This document shows, piece by piece, positions 33,901-43,627 of a stretch of DNA of 64,000 bases (the first letter of the stretch is position 1; every line of letters begins with the position of its first letter). The DNA is taken from positions 1,612,001 to 1,676,000 of the forward strand of contig NZ_RAPY01000001.1 of the NCBI RefSeq assembly GCF_003610355.1, read 5' to 3'. The position numbers and the translations under genes are program-made. Source of the stretch: Sphingobacterium detergens (GTDB taxonomy: Bacteria; Bacteroidota; Bacteroidia; Sphingobacteriales; Sphingobacteriaceae). Below the pieces are notes generated by a model. It had not been told where the DNA came from. It saw only the letters and a list, made by a program, of their open reading frames with translations, and did not search any database.

Positions 33901-34126
33901 CCCAATTTTAATGACTTCATTAGCCTTTATAGCGGGTATGATCCCGCTGATGTTTGCTACTGGAGGAACAGCAACAGGTAATCACTCTATTAGTACTGGG
34001 GCAGCTATGGGTATGTTAAGCGGGGTGATCCTTGGTGTGATCGTTATACCGTTATTGTATCTGGTGTTTCAATATTTACAGGAGAAGGTTTCAAGAAAAA
34101 AACTCGTGGACAAGACAAACGATTAA
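30977..34126 (+). CDS. RND (HAE1) efflux pump, inner-membrane subunit (operon 2)
   Basis: A 1049-residue AcrB-type transporter with the same landmarks as the pump in operon 1: FIDRPVLATVISIIFVILG at the start, IGIVVDDAIVVVEAVH in helix 4 and LLAKNAILIVEFAL in helix 10. Overall similarity along the whole length shows the two operons share an ancestor, but the porter loops differ clearly (for example NTSAAY- and YGMMNG-type segments here), so substrates may differ. The channel gene begins 1 base after its stop. Confidence 0.95.
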   Translation: MLKKFIDRPVLATVISIIFVILGIIGLLRLPQTRFPDIAPPTVQVTGSYPGGNSETVLRSVVTPLEEQINGVEDMEYITSTASNDGTFSVRIVFKAGVNPDQAAVNVQNRVQQATPILPQEVVRMGLTTSKQQNSMIMIFNIYTVDNKKYDELFLQNYVNINLIPQIKRVPGVGQAMVFGSKDYSMRVWLNPQKMASYGLVPQEVIAAISKQSLESAPGKLGEESKAPLEYVIRYKGKKNLPEQYENIIVKNNDVQIVRLKDVARIEFGSISYNGNSQNNGLNTVTIGIFQTSGSNANEIEIGIDKQIEIAQRSFPPGIKIFKLISTKERLDESTAQVRSTLIEAFILVFLVVFLFLQDIRSTIIPAIAVPVAIVGTFFFLLVFGFTINILTLFALVLAIGIVVDDAIVVVEAVHGKMETSTMTGNEATHSAMSEITGAVISITLVMCAVFIPIGFMTGSSGMFYKQFAYTLVIAIVISAINALTLTPALCALLLKNTHAENHDGQTQKTGFSQRFFKAFNAGFENMTNRYVGSLKFLVKKKWLAALLIIATIGAAGYLMTSTSKSFVPMEDDNFVVYSLEMPPGTGLDRTTKAVGKIEKLLADLPSIESHTSITGFNMIGNNSSAAYATGFIRLKDKKKRGEMNDIDQIHQVISQKLTTVKEGNAMAFRSPPVDGYGMMNGAELVLQDRAGKSPVELKAMSDSVIAKIMQQPGVQFAYTMFRADYPQMELEVDEDKAAQLGVDVSEMLSSVQTYFAGDQSLNFNRFGKFYRIAVKADGIFRTDKDAFNEIFVKNNKGEMLPVNTLVTLRKVYGPESVTRYNLYNSLTINVVSNPGISNGAIMETLEKNVLNKLPGDYSYEWTGLSLEEKSSGNQTMIILTLSLLFVYFLLSAQYESYLLPLAVLLSIPTGIIGSFLGTRAIGLDNNIYVQVGLIMLIGLLAKNAILIVEFALQRRRAGSSLIDSALEGAKARLRPILMTSLAFIAGMIPLMFATGGTATGNHSISTGAAMGMLSGVILGVIVIPLLYLVFQYLQEKVSRKKLVDKTND

Positions 34127-34127
34127 A

Positions 34128-35549
34128 ATGAAAAAATTTCATCACTATATTACTATTTTAGCAGGTACTTCCCTACTTCTCGCTTCGTGCAGTGTGGGCA
34201 AAAAATATACACGTCAAGACATGGAGTTACCGGACAATTTCAGAAATAACGAAATTGTCCTGACCTCAGATACACTGGCATTATCGTGGCGGAAGTTTGT
34301 GAAAGATCCTAATTTGACCGCGCTCATTGAAAAAGCACTGATCAAAAACACTGACGTTAGTGTAGCGCTCTTGAGCATGCAGCAGTTGGAGCTCTCCTAT
34401 AAACAATCAAAAAAGGGCCTTTTACCAACACTTGATCTAAACGTAGGAGCAAATAGAACCTGGTTATCTACCAATTCCCTGAATGGATCGCTCAGCGATC
34501 AATTTATTGGGACACCTTATATGGATGACTACAATGCTACACTCCGACTTTCTTGGGAGGTAGACATCTGGGGAAAGGCAAAGATGCAGAAAGAAGAAGC
34601 ATTAGCAAATTTCTTTGGACAGAAGGAGAATTTATCTGCGTTGAAAACCCGCATTATAGTTCAGGTTATCCAATCTTACTACAATCTGATCGCATTGGAT
34701 GAACAGTTAAAGATTGCACAAAAAAATGTACAACTTAGTGACAGTACATTAAGTATGATACGTCTGCAATACAATTCCTCGCTCGTGAGTTCATTAGCTG
34801 TAGAACAGGCCGAAGCACAAAAGAAAACTGCCGAATTGCTGATTCCACTTGCAGACCAGAATATCGCTATTGAAGAAAATGCCATAAGTATACTATGTGG
34901 TGGTTTCCCCGATAAAATCCAGCGTTCCGAAGGTCTTGATGCAACTGTTGTCGGTGGGACATTGGCAACAGGAGTTCCAGCCGAACTGCTTAGCCGGAGA
35001 CCTGATGTCAAAGCGGCCGAGTATGCCGTTGTTGCAGCTAACAGTAGAATAGGATTGGCCAAAGCAGCGATGTATCCTTCGATAAGTTTAACTCCTTCGA
35101 TCGGAACAAACTCTTTTCAATTCAATCGCTGGTTTGATCTTCCGGGGTCCATTGTGAAAACAATAGCAGGAAATATCACCCAACCGATCTTTCAAAAAGG
35201 TGCGTTAAAAACGAACTATGAGATTTCGATAATCGAACGGGAAAAATTGGCGGTACAATTTAAACAGTCTGTTATGCTCGCAGTTTCGGAGGTATCGGAT
35301 GCTTTAGCAAAAATAAAGCATAGCGACCGGAGACTTCAGCTGATTGAAGCTAAATCCAACTCATTGGCCAAAGCAACTTCCGACGCTGCCCTATTATACA
35401 AAAGTGGCATGGCAAATTATTTAGAAGTCATTACTGCGCAAAACAACGCTTTACAAAATGATCTCGAACAGATTAGCATTAAACGGGAAAAACTTAATGC
35501 CGTGGTGGATCTATACCGTGCATTGGGAGGAGGAAACGACACCGAGTAA
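34128..35549 (+). CDS. TolC/OprM-type outer-membrane channel lipoprotein (operon 2)
   Basis: A 473-residue outer-membrane factor. The lipobox is SLLLASC near residue 21. Two homologous halves with YKQSKKGLLPTLDLNVG and IGLAKAAMYPSISLTP, and LLSRRPDVKAAE between them, match the OprM/NodT pattern. The conserved GMANYLEVITAQN helix near the C-terminus is shared with the operon 1 channel. It completes the second tripartite pump and is followed by a terminator. Confidence 0.92.
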   Translation: MKKFHHYITILAGTSLLLASCSVGKKYTRQDMELPDNFRNNEIVLTSDTLALSWRKFVKDPNLTALIEKALIKNTDVSVALLSMQQLELSYKQSKKGLLPTLDLNVGANRTWLSTNSLNGSLSDQFIGTPYMDDYNATLRLSWEVDIWGKAKMQKEEALANFFGQKENLSALKTRIIVQVIQSYYNLIALDEQLKIAQKNVQLSDSTLSMIRLQYNSSLVSSLAVEQAEAQKKTAELLIPLADQNIAIEENAISILCGGFPDKIQRSEGLDATVVGGTLATGVPAELLSRRPDVKAAEYAVVAANSRIGLAKAAMYPSISLTPSIGTNSFQFNRWFDLPGSIVKTIAGNITQPIFQKGALKTNYEISIIEREKLAVQFKQSVMLAVSEVSDALAKIKHSDRRLQLIEAKSNSLAKATSDAALLYKSGMANYLEVITAQNNALQNDLEQISIKREKLNAVVDLYRALGGGNDTE

Positions 35550-35620
35550 TAAATCATCGCGTATATTGACCTTGGTTCGCTCAATTTTTGAGCATATTCA
35601 GGATCATAATAGTTTAATTA

Positions 35621-35650
35621 AGAGGGCTAACGAAAGTTTAGCCCTTTTTT
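35621..35650 (+). terminator. terminator of RND operon 2
   Basis: AGGGCTAA pairs with TTAGCCCT around CGAAAGT and is followed by T5, 72 bases after the stop codon. Confidence 0.8.
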
Positions 35651-35716
35651 ATGCGCTTTTAGTCATCATATAAAATACAATTCCCTTTAATTAATACTGA
35701 TATTCGCTACAATTAT

Positions 35717-35748
35717 TTGAATTAAGCCACTGGATTTTATTATCTTCG
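35717..35748 (+). promoter_or_regulatory. promoter of the EamA gene leader
   Basis: TTG (35717-35719), 21 bases and TATCTTCG (35741-35748), one mismatch from TAnnTTTG. Transcription would start about 35754, giving a leader of roughly 180 bases that contains a leader peptide and a branched hairpin. Confidence 0.5.
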
Positions 35749-35766
35749 GATAAGAAATAGAATGTT

Positions 35767-35805
35767 ATGAACAGAACAAGCTGTCTTCCTCCTCCAATCG
35801 CTTAA
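35767..35805 (+). CDS. possible leader peptide MNRTSCLPPPIA
   Basis: A 12-codon frame begins about 13 bases after the predicted transcription start and encodes three consecutive prolines, a known ribosome-slowing motif, then stops at TAA. It precedes a strong hairpin and the transporter gene. Stalling here could control the hairpin and so the downstream gene. This is inferred from layout only. Confidence 0.4.
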   Translation: MNRTSCLPPPIA

Positions 35806-35822
35806 TATTTTTTTAAATATTA

Positions 35823-35866
35823 ATAAAACATGGCACCGAATAATCGGCTGATTCCCCATGTTTTAT
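35823..35866 (+). promoter_or_regulatory. branched hairpin in the EamA leader (attenuator candidate)
   Basis: An 11-bp outer stem (ATAAAACATGG with CCATGTTTTAT) encloses a small CCGA-ATAA-TCGG hairpin. It is not followed by a clear T-run, so it may act on translation or as a pause rather than as an intrinsic terminator. Confidence 0.5.
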
Positions 35867-35933
35867 ATTCTCAATCAAATTTTATAACAATAGTATCTGT
35901 CTTTTCAAAGATAGATCTGGAAGACAACATTTT

Positions 35934-36812
35934 ATGAAACATTCATATTTCATACTACATCTTGCTGTGGTATGTTTGGGCATATCCGGAGTATTGGGCA
36001 AAGTCATCAGTCTCAATGAAGGCATGCTAACTTGGTATCGTGTATTTTTTTCGGCCATTTTCCTTTTTTTTATTTCAAAATGGTCAAAAGTAGCCGGTGA
36101 AATCAGCTTGCGTGAAAAATTAGCGATTGCAAAAAATGGTCTATTGATTACCGCCTCCTGGTTACTTTTCTATGCAAGTATTAAATACTCCAATATTTCA
36201 ATCGGGGTAATTTGTTACTGTATGGCAAGTTTCTTTACTGCAATCTTTGCTCCTATCATTAACAAAACGAGATTTAAAAGTTCAGAGTTTTTTCTGAGTG
36301 GACTAACGCTTTGTGGCATAGCTTTAATATTTCATTTTGATACAGCACATCAAATGGGTATTATTTTCGGGATCATTTCACCGGCCTTTGCTTCGCTTTA
36401 TGCAATTTATAACGAACGCCTGGTCAAGCGACACAGCAGTATAGTCATCAATTATTATCAAATGATTGGTGGAAGTGTCGGTCTTGGGTTGATCCTCCCC
36501 TGTTATCTTTATTATTATCCGATATCATCTTTTATCCCCAATACAATGGATCTCATTTACCTGCTAATTTTGTCGCTGTGTTGTACCGTTGCTGTATACC
36601 TTGCCTTCACAGAAATTTTAAAGAAAATTTCTGCTTTTACGCTCAATTTAAGTCTCAATCTAGAACCTGTATATGCCATCCTGATTGCATTTTTATTCTT
36701 CAATGAATCCAAAGAGCTCAATCTTTCATTTTACATCGGGCTTTCCCTGGTTATGCTTTCTGTACTTATACAGGCGCTCATCAGTAGAAAAAAGGAAAAA
36801 TCAGAAAATTAA
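35934..36812 (+). CDS. EamA-family (DMT) transporter
   Basis: A 292-residue inner-membrane protein with about ten hydrophobic helices in two repeated halves, as in EamA/RhaT-type drug/metabolite transporters. Landmarks are the first helix FILHLAVVCLGISGVLGKVIS, TWYRVFFSAIFLF, and the second-half NLSLNLEPVYAILIAFLFFNE, the conserved pre-helix Glu-Pro segment. Members export amino acids, nucleosides or drugs; the substrate here is unknown. The long structured leader with a Pro-rich peptide suggests translation-linked control. Confidence 0.85.
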   Translation: MKHSYFILHLAVVCLGISGVLGKVISLNEGMLTWYRVFFSAIFLFFISKWSKVAGEISLREKLAIAKNGLLITASWLLFYASIKYSNISIGVICYCMASFFTAIFAPIINKTRFKSSEFFLSGLTLCGIALIFHFDTAHQMGIIFGIISPAFASLYAIYNERLVKRHSSIVINYYQMIGGSVGLGLILPCYLYYYPISSFIPNTMDLIYLLILSLCCTVAVYLAFTEILKKISAFTLNLSLNLEPVYAILIAFLFFNESKELNLSFYIGLSLVMLSVLIQALISRKKEKSEN

Positions 36813-36999
36813 TACAAAAAAAATGGCCTTTTGAGTAATATGGTCTAATTGCTATCGGATTAAACGATGTCAATTCAAACAAAGAAGCCTAAATTTTATT
36901 CGGAGAAAATCCTATATTTACATAACATCGGACATCCACTTAATGTCGGAAATTCAGGTAGATTCCTCCAATAAATGACAATATCAATTAAACAATATC

Positions 37000-37365
37000 A
37001 TGAGCAATTCTTCTTCAGACAGCAAACTTGTCCACGAACAAATTCAATACCTTGAATTTATATCTAGCGATCTTGAGCGAGCTAAAAAATTCTATTCAGC
37101 AAGTTTTGATTGGAACTTTACGGATTACGGCCCTGAGTATACAGCCTTTGATGGCAAATATGTGGATGGAGGATTTACAGTCGGTACACCGGTAAACGGT
37201 AGCATTTTGGTTGTCCTTTATTCGAATGATTTGCTATCCACACGTGATAAAGTCGTCCGTGCAGGTGGCACCATCGTTAAAGATATCTTTAGCTTTCCTG
37301 GTGGTAAACGGTTTCAATTCAAAGACCTCGATGGTTATGAATTGGCCGTATGGGCAACAGAATAA
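37000..37365 (+). CDS. VOC-superfamily (glyoxalase/bleomycin-resistance-like) protein
   Basis: A 121-residue single-domain protein of the vicinal-oxygen-chelate fold. It shows the start of the beta-alpha-beta unit (IQYLEFISSDLERAKKFYSASFDW), a central GGFTVGTPVNGSILVVLYSNDL and a closing FQFKDLDGYELAVW with the Glu in the metal position. The first metal ligand is not obvious, so it may be a non-catalytic binder or an enzyme with another ligand set. Isolated gene; its terminator is shared with the convergent helicase. Confidence 0.82.
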   Translation: MSNSSSDSKLVHEQIQYLEFISSDLERAKKFYSASFDWNFTDYGPEYTAFDGKYVDGGFTVGTPVNGSILVVLYSNDLLSTRDKVVRAGGTIVKDIFSFPGGKRFQFKDLDGYELAVWATE

Positions 37366-37409
37366 CCCCTATCATAATAGAATAACCCCCATCGAAGCGA
37401 ACATTGGGT

Positions 37410-37456
37410 AAAAACAGAAAAGAGCTTAATTTATCATTAAGCTCTTTTCTGTTTTT
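37410..37456. terminator. bidirectional terminator overlapping the helicase coding end
   Basis: Perfect 21-bp arms (37410-37430 and 37436-37456) around TTATC, with A-runs outside and T-runs on both strands. The right arm includes the last six codons and the stop of the helicase gene, so its final residues (QKRA) are written in the terminator stem. Confidence 0.85.
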
Positions 37457-38666
37457 GGTAATTTTTATTTTTGTTCTTATTGAAACGTCTTCGATTTTGC
37501 GGATTGTTGCTTTTCTTCGCCGGATTATATTCAGGTCCAGCTTCAAAGCCTTCCGGCAAAGCGATTTGTTCTACGGGATAACCGATCAGGTTTTCGATCT
37601 GAGAAAAGCGCTGCTGATCTTTATCATTCACAAAGGTAATCGCTGTACCCGTTGTCGCTGCACGTGCAGTACGTCCGATACGGTGTACATAATCTTCGGG
37701 ATCTGGTGGGACATCATAGTTTACAACCAAACTGATACCTACGATATCGATACCACGTGAGATAACATCTGTCCCCACAAGCACCCGTACCTGACGTGAT
37801 CTAAATCTACTCACGATATCCTCACGTTTAGCCTGCTCAAGATCTGAGTGAAAGCCTTCAGCATCTATACCCTGCTTTTGAAGTTCTTGCGCCAGTAATT
37901 TAACTGTAGTTTTTTGCGAAGCAAAGATGATCACAGAAACATAATTAACGTCCTGTAAGATGATCTTCAAAAGATCCATTTTTTGCTTATCATATACCAG
38001 ATATGCGCGCTGGTCTATACCCTCTGAAGGTTTTGAAATGGCGATATTGACCTCAACGGGTTGATAAAGGATCTTTCTCGCAAAATTTCTGATCTTGAGC
38101 GGCATAGTTGCTGAAAAAAGCAACATTTGCTTTTTCTTAGGTAAGTAACTGACGATACGCAATATATCATCTTGAAAGCCCATATCCAACATGCTATCCG
38201 CTTCATCCAGTACGAAATGTGTCAGATGAGTTAAATCGACTTTCATCGACGTAAGATGGCTGATCAATCGGCCGGGGGTAGCAACAATAATATTAACCCC
38301 TTCCCGAATAGCTCGTTTCTGTTGTTCGTAGCCCATTCCATCTCCACCTCCATATATAGAGATGGAAGTCGCCCCTGTATAATAAGACATGCCCATGATC
38401 TGTTGATCTATTTGCAGTGCCAATTCCCTTGTCGGAACCAGGATAATCGCGCGAATAGACTCCTTTGCATCTCTCGCAACAGCATCTAAAATTGGCAACA
38501 TATATGCGGCCGTTTTACCGGTACCTGTTTGCGCACAGGCAATCATATCACTCCCCTTCTTAATGATGGGGATTGTCTGTTCCTGAATAGGCGTCGCCTC
38601 TTCAAACATCATGCTTTCTAAGCCCTCTTCCAATTCCGGAACAAAACCAAATTCAGTAAATCTCAA
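37437..38666 (-). CDS. DEAD-box RNA helicase
   Basis: A 409-residue helicase with all core motifs: Q motif FEEATPIQEQTIP, Walker A AQTGTGKTAAY, PTRELALQ, DEADSMLDMGF, SAT, and motif VI HRIGRTARA. The C-terminal extension is a short Arg/Lys/Asn-rich tail (RRRFNKNKNKNYQKQKRA), typical of RhlE-like proteins that act in ribosome assembly or cold-shock RNA remodelling. Monocistronic, ending inside a terminator stem. Assignment to RhlE versus another group cannot be settled here. Confidence 0.92.
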   Translation of the reverse strand: MRFTEFGFVPELEEGLESMMFEEATPIQEQTIPIIKKGSDMIACAQTGTGKTAAYMLPILDAVARDAKESIRAIILVPTRELALQIDQQIMGMSYYTGATSISIYGGGDGMGYEQQKRAIREGVNIIVATPGRLISHLTSMKVDLTHLTHFVLDEADSMLDMGFQDDILRIVSYLPKKKQMLLFSATMPLKIRNFARKILYQPVEVNIAISKPSEGIDQRAYLVYDKQKMDLLKIILQDVNYVSVIIFASQKTTVKLLAQELQKQGIDAEGFHSDLEQAKREDIVSRFRSRQVRVLVGTDVISRGIDIVGISLVVNYDVPPDPEDYVHRIGRTARAATTGTAITFVNDKDQQRFSQIENLIGYPVEQIALPEGFEAGPEYNPAKKSNNPQNRRRFNKNKNKNYQKQKRA

Positions 38667-38793
38667 ATTTTATTATTTTATTAAATATGCGCTAAGTTAC
38701 TAAAACTAATCTATATATGATGTCAGCATTTGTTACGCTAGGAGTTACATAGAAAATATGTCCTCAGAACTCCCCCACCGAATCTTCGTTATT

Positions 38794-39978
38794 TTAACCT
38801 AAGTTACTTTTGGAATTATCAGCCAATCTCAACAATGTGTATCCTAATATACCTGCACAAAGAGAAGCAATGAGTACAGCAAATTTAGCTTCCTCAATCA
38901 AAAAGGCATCGTCAAAAGATAGGATAGATATGAAGATAGACATGGTAAAACCAATACCTCCCAATAAACCAACACCGAATATCTGCGGCCAACTTGCACC
39001 TTCTGGAAGTTGCGCTATTTTCATTTTTTTAGCAATAAAACAAATCACAAATATACCAATTGATTTTCCTGCAATCAATCCCGCAATAATACCCAGCCCC
39101 AGTTTGGACGTTAAACCGCCAACCATTTCAGCATGAATTGGGATCAATGTATTTGCGAAAGCAAATAAAGGAATGATTATAAAATTTACAGGCTTAGTCA
39201 GTAGATGCTCCAGTTTTTCCAATGGCGATTCTTTTTCATCTGGCGTTGTGGGTAGCGTCATGGCGACCAAAACTCCGGCTATGGTTGCATGAATGCCCGA
39301 ATGATGGATAAAATACCAAATGAATACTCCCGGAATAAGGTAGGCCCATAGGGCTTTTACACCAAGTTTATTTAGAATAATCAGAAAAGCAAATATCCCC
39401 AGCGCAATAAATAGATAGGTTGCATGAATTCCACTGCTATAGAACAAAGCAATGACTAAGATCGCAAGCAAATCATCTACAATAGCCAAAGCTGCTAAAA
39501 AGATCTTGAGGCTTGCCGGAACTTTACTTCCCAAAAGTGTGATAACGGCAAGTGCAAATGCGATATCCGTAGCCATTGGTATCCCCCATCCGTGTGCGGT
39601 GTCGCCCGCATCTTTATTGATCACAAAATAGATTGCCGCTGGCAGGAGAGCTCCCCCTACTGCTGCCAGAATAGGAAGAACAGCTTTACTTGCTGAAGAT
39701 AATTCTCCCTCAACAATTTCTCTTTTGATTTCCAATCCGACTAAGAGGAAGAAAATAGCCATCAGCCCATCGTTGATCCATAGCAACCATGAATATTTTA
39801 AATGGATATTATCCGTTTCAAGTCCCACCTCCCGAAGAAAAAAGTCCATTACCGATCCATATAGCGATGTATTTGCTACAATGAGTGCCAAGATAACACA
39901 GGAAAACAGAATAATCCCACCAGCAAAGCTAGATTTCAAAAATTCTCTGAAGACAGTTAAATTAATAAGTTTTGACAT
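38794..39978 (-). CDS. nhaA: Na+/H+ antiporter NhaA
   Basis: A 394-residue antiporter of normal family length with about 12 hydrophobic helices. The ion-binding aspartate pair is in LAIVDDLLAILVIALFY, and the N-terminal DGLMAIFFLLVGLEIKRE and MATDIAFALAVITLL segments are family signatures. It extrudes sodium in exchange for protons, mainly at alkaline pH or high salt. Single gene; the preceding gap 39979-40321 is AT-rich and holds no further gene. Confidence 0.95.
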   Translation of the reverse strand: MSKLINLTVFREFLKSSFAGGIILFSCVILALIVANTSLYGSVMDFFLREVGLETDNIHLKYSWLLWINDGLMAIFFLLVGLEIKREIVEGELSSASKAVLPILAAVGGALLPAAIYFVINKDAGDTAHGWGIPMATDIAFALAVITLLGSKVPASLKIFLAALAIVDDLLAILVIALFYSSGIHATYLFIALGIFAFLIILNKLGVKALWAYLIPGVFIWYFIHHSGIHATIAGVLVAMTLPTTPDEKESPLEKLEHLLTKPVNFIIIPLFAFANTLIPIHAEMVGGLTSKLGLGIIAGLIAGKSIGIFVICFIAKKMKIAQLPEGASWPQIFGVGLLGGIGFTMSIFISILSFDDAFLIEEAKFAVLIASLCAGILGYTLLRLADNSKSNLG

Positions 39979-40321
39979 GACAATAATATCTTTAAACGCT
40001 TAAAAGGTTTACAATATACGACTTTACGACCATTAATCCACCTTCTGAGCGGCATTCCCTGAATATATTCCATTAATACACTAAAAAAAACTTCTTTTTC
40101 ACCGTGCCGCTCCAAATCCAATATTTTAACAACAACTTTGTCAATTATCGGAGTAATTTGACTTTAAACACCTCTCTCAAAACACATATACTCTGCAAAA
40201 CCAACACATTACATTGCAAGCTACATAAAACCACATTTAGATATTGTCATTTTTGTAAAATTAATTTGTCTTTATTGCAAAAAATAGTTAGCTTGCTACT
40301 ATAGTTAATAAACCGTTTATT
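39979..40321. other. AT-rich intergenic region
   Basis: About 340 bases between divergent genes without any recognised coding signal. It must contain the promoters of nhaA (minus) and the small membrane protein (plus). No consensus TAnnTTTG element with proper spacing was found. Confidence 0.4.
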
Positions 40322-40507
40322 ATGTGCAAGAAGTGGATTTTCATGGTGCTTCTTTTCGTAGCAAATTTTACATATGCGCAGACGACAGAGGATACAACCC
40401 AACATCAACAACAATCAGGCTCCCATTATATCATTTTAGGGATCATAGCAATTATTGTCATCGTTTTTATATTATACAGAAGGCAAAAGAGGAAATTTAA
40501 TGAATAA
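40322..40507 (+). CDS. small secreted/membrane protein
   Basis: A 61-residue protein with a signal-like N-terminus (MCKKWIFMVLLFVANFTYAQ), a short Gln/Thr-rich spacer and a second hydrophobic helix (YIILGIIAIIVIVFILY) followed by RRQKRKFNE. It would be a small single-span inner-membrane protein with a short periplasmic head and a basic cytoplasmic tail. Family unknown. A perfect palindromic terminator overlaps its end, which supports it being a real transcript. Confidence 0.6.
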   Translation: MCKKWIFMVLLFVANFTYAQTTEDTTQHQQQSGSHYIILGIIAIIVIVFILYRRQKRKFNE

Positions 40508-40532
40508 GGGAGATCAATTGATCTCCCTTATT
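40503..40532. terminator. perfect palindromic terminator
   Basis: A 30-bp perfect palindrome (AATAAGGGAGATCAA and its complement) begins at the stop codon of the small membrane protein and lies between convergent genes. Confidence 0.75.
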
Positions 40533-40583
40533 GTTTCTCTCTGAATTTCTATCGAAATAAATTTATCCCCTTGTTTACCCACA

Positions 40584-41570
40584 TCATTCATCGTGTTTAA
40601 TCGGCTCATTTGTCTGTGCCAAACGTTGCGATCCAGTATTCGCTGGACAAGCAATATCATCTGTCGCATCATAAACCAATTTTTTACCTTTCAATTTCGT
40701 GATCAGTTCCTCCGGTACATACACCTGTACTTTGGTTACAGAGTAACCACTCGGAAAATAACGCACGTAGTAGCCATCGGGATGAAGTGTCCAGATTCCA
40801 CTTGGAACATCCGTACGAGGTTCGGCCATACCTGCCATAATTGCATACTTTTCAAACTCGGCATAAGAATAGTTGCCTGAAGAAACCAACTGTCTGATAT
40901 TATTTTCTGCTTCAAATATCGCTTGTACAGCTGGAGGCATCTGGTCTTTAGCCTTTTGCACCACATCAAACGGCAATATGCCTAGCGCGCCACCTTCCAG
41001 CAATAATAATTGCTCCGGTGTCAATAACCTCAATGCTGTTTCCTTGACCTCCCCGGAATAGTCTATAAACTTAGTTTTAGCAATAATTGTCCATAATAAC
41101 ATCTGTATTGATGATTGTTCAACTTCCGGATGTTTTTCCGCGCTTTTCAAGATAGCGATGACAACCTCCCGCTTTTTCCCTAATGTAGGCGCATACATAT
41201 AGCCATCCCCCTTAGAAGGTGCGTAAGTCCCTGCTTTTAAGCAATAGCTTTTGTTGGTCATTTCAAAATGTCCCGCCACAAGTAAATAGCCGTCCTGCCC
41301 ATTTTTCTGCAAATTTTCCAATGGCTTATAAGTAGCTGTATTTTGAAAATCAGGCATCTGTTCGCCTTTCCGATTTACATCCTCAAAACTTGTGCTTATC
41401 GCTTCAGGTTCCTTTAAAAGCTTGTCTAATCCTAATGCTTTACTCCCTTTCGAAGCAACTGCTTTGCTTGCTTTGTCAAGCAATCCACCAAATTGAGCAT
41501 AGGCACCCTGCAAATTCAGCAAAAAAGCAGCAACGAGTACTAAAGCATACGTAATGCTATTTCTTTTCAT
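40584..41570 (-). CDS. secreted hypothetical protein
   Basis: About 328 residues with a clear signal peptide (MKRNSITYALVLVAAFLLNLQGAYAQ); an in-frame ATG at 41585 is an alternative start. The mature protein begins FGGLLDKASKAVASKGSKALGLDKLL, then has two regions with regular strands and a C-terminal VPEELITKLKGKKLVYDATDDIACP segment with a late Cys. I recognise no named domain. Probably periplasmic or cell-surface; isolated gene. Confidence 0.6.
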   Translation of the reverse strand: MKRNSITYALVLVAAFLLNLQGAYAQFGGLLDKASKAVASKGSKALGLDKLLKEPEAISTSFEDVNRKGEQMPDFQNTATYKPLENLQKNGQDGYLLVAGHFEMTNKSYCLKAGTYAPSKGDGYMYAPTLGKKREVVIAILKSAEKHPEVEQSSIQMLLWTIIAKTKFIDYSGEVKETALRLLTPEQLLLLEGGALGILPFDVVQKAKDQMPPAVQAIFEAENNIRQLVSSGNYSYAEFEKYAIMAGMAEPRTDVPSGIWTLHPDGYYVRYFPSGYSVTKVQVYVPEELITKLKGKKLVYDATDDIACPANTGSQRLAQTNEPIKHDE

Positions 41571-41792
41571 AATTATTCTTTTCATTTCGACGCTAAAGCC
41601 ACAAAAAAGAAGCCAATTTATTAGCAAAATCCCAATTCATAATTTATTAATCTGGTGTTCATCTTTTTCAATGATATACGATCATCTGAACTGTCTTAAA
41701 TTTTATATTTCATATTTTTCTTCCGTTCGTCAATCGCTTGGAAAGCGATATTTCTCGCGATCCATTATTAGGGTTATTCGGTAAGGAATTGA

Positions 41793-43466
<1,674 letters not shown>

Positions 43467-43487
43467 GATAATTTATCCCAATTTTAT

Positions 43488-43524
43488 AAAGGCTCCATAA
43501 TTCATTTTATGGGGCTTTTTATTT
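43488..43524 (+). terminator. terminator of the ABC-F gene
   Basis: AAAGGCTCCATAA pairs with TTATGGGGCTTT (two G-T pairs), followed by a T-rich tail, 21 bases after the stop codon. Confidence 0.7.
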
Positions 43525-43627
43525 ATACATGCCCTCCCTGTTTTGGTATTCAAAAACGCCAAAACACAAAAAAGCACTGAAGGGGACTCAGTGCTAATCG
43601 CGATTGATATGAAAGAATTGAGAAAGT

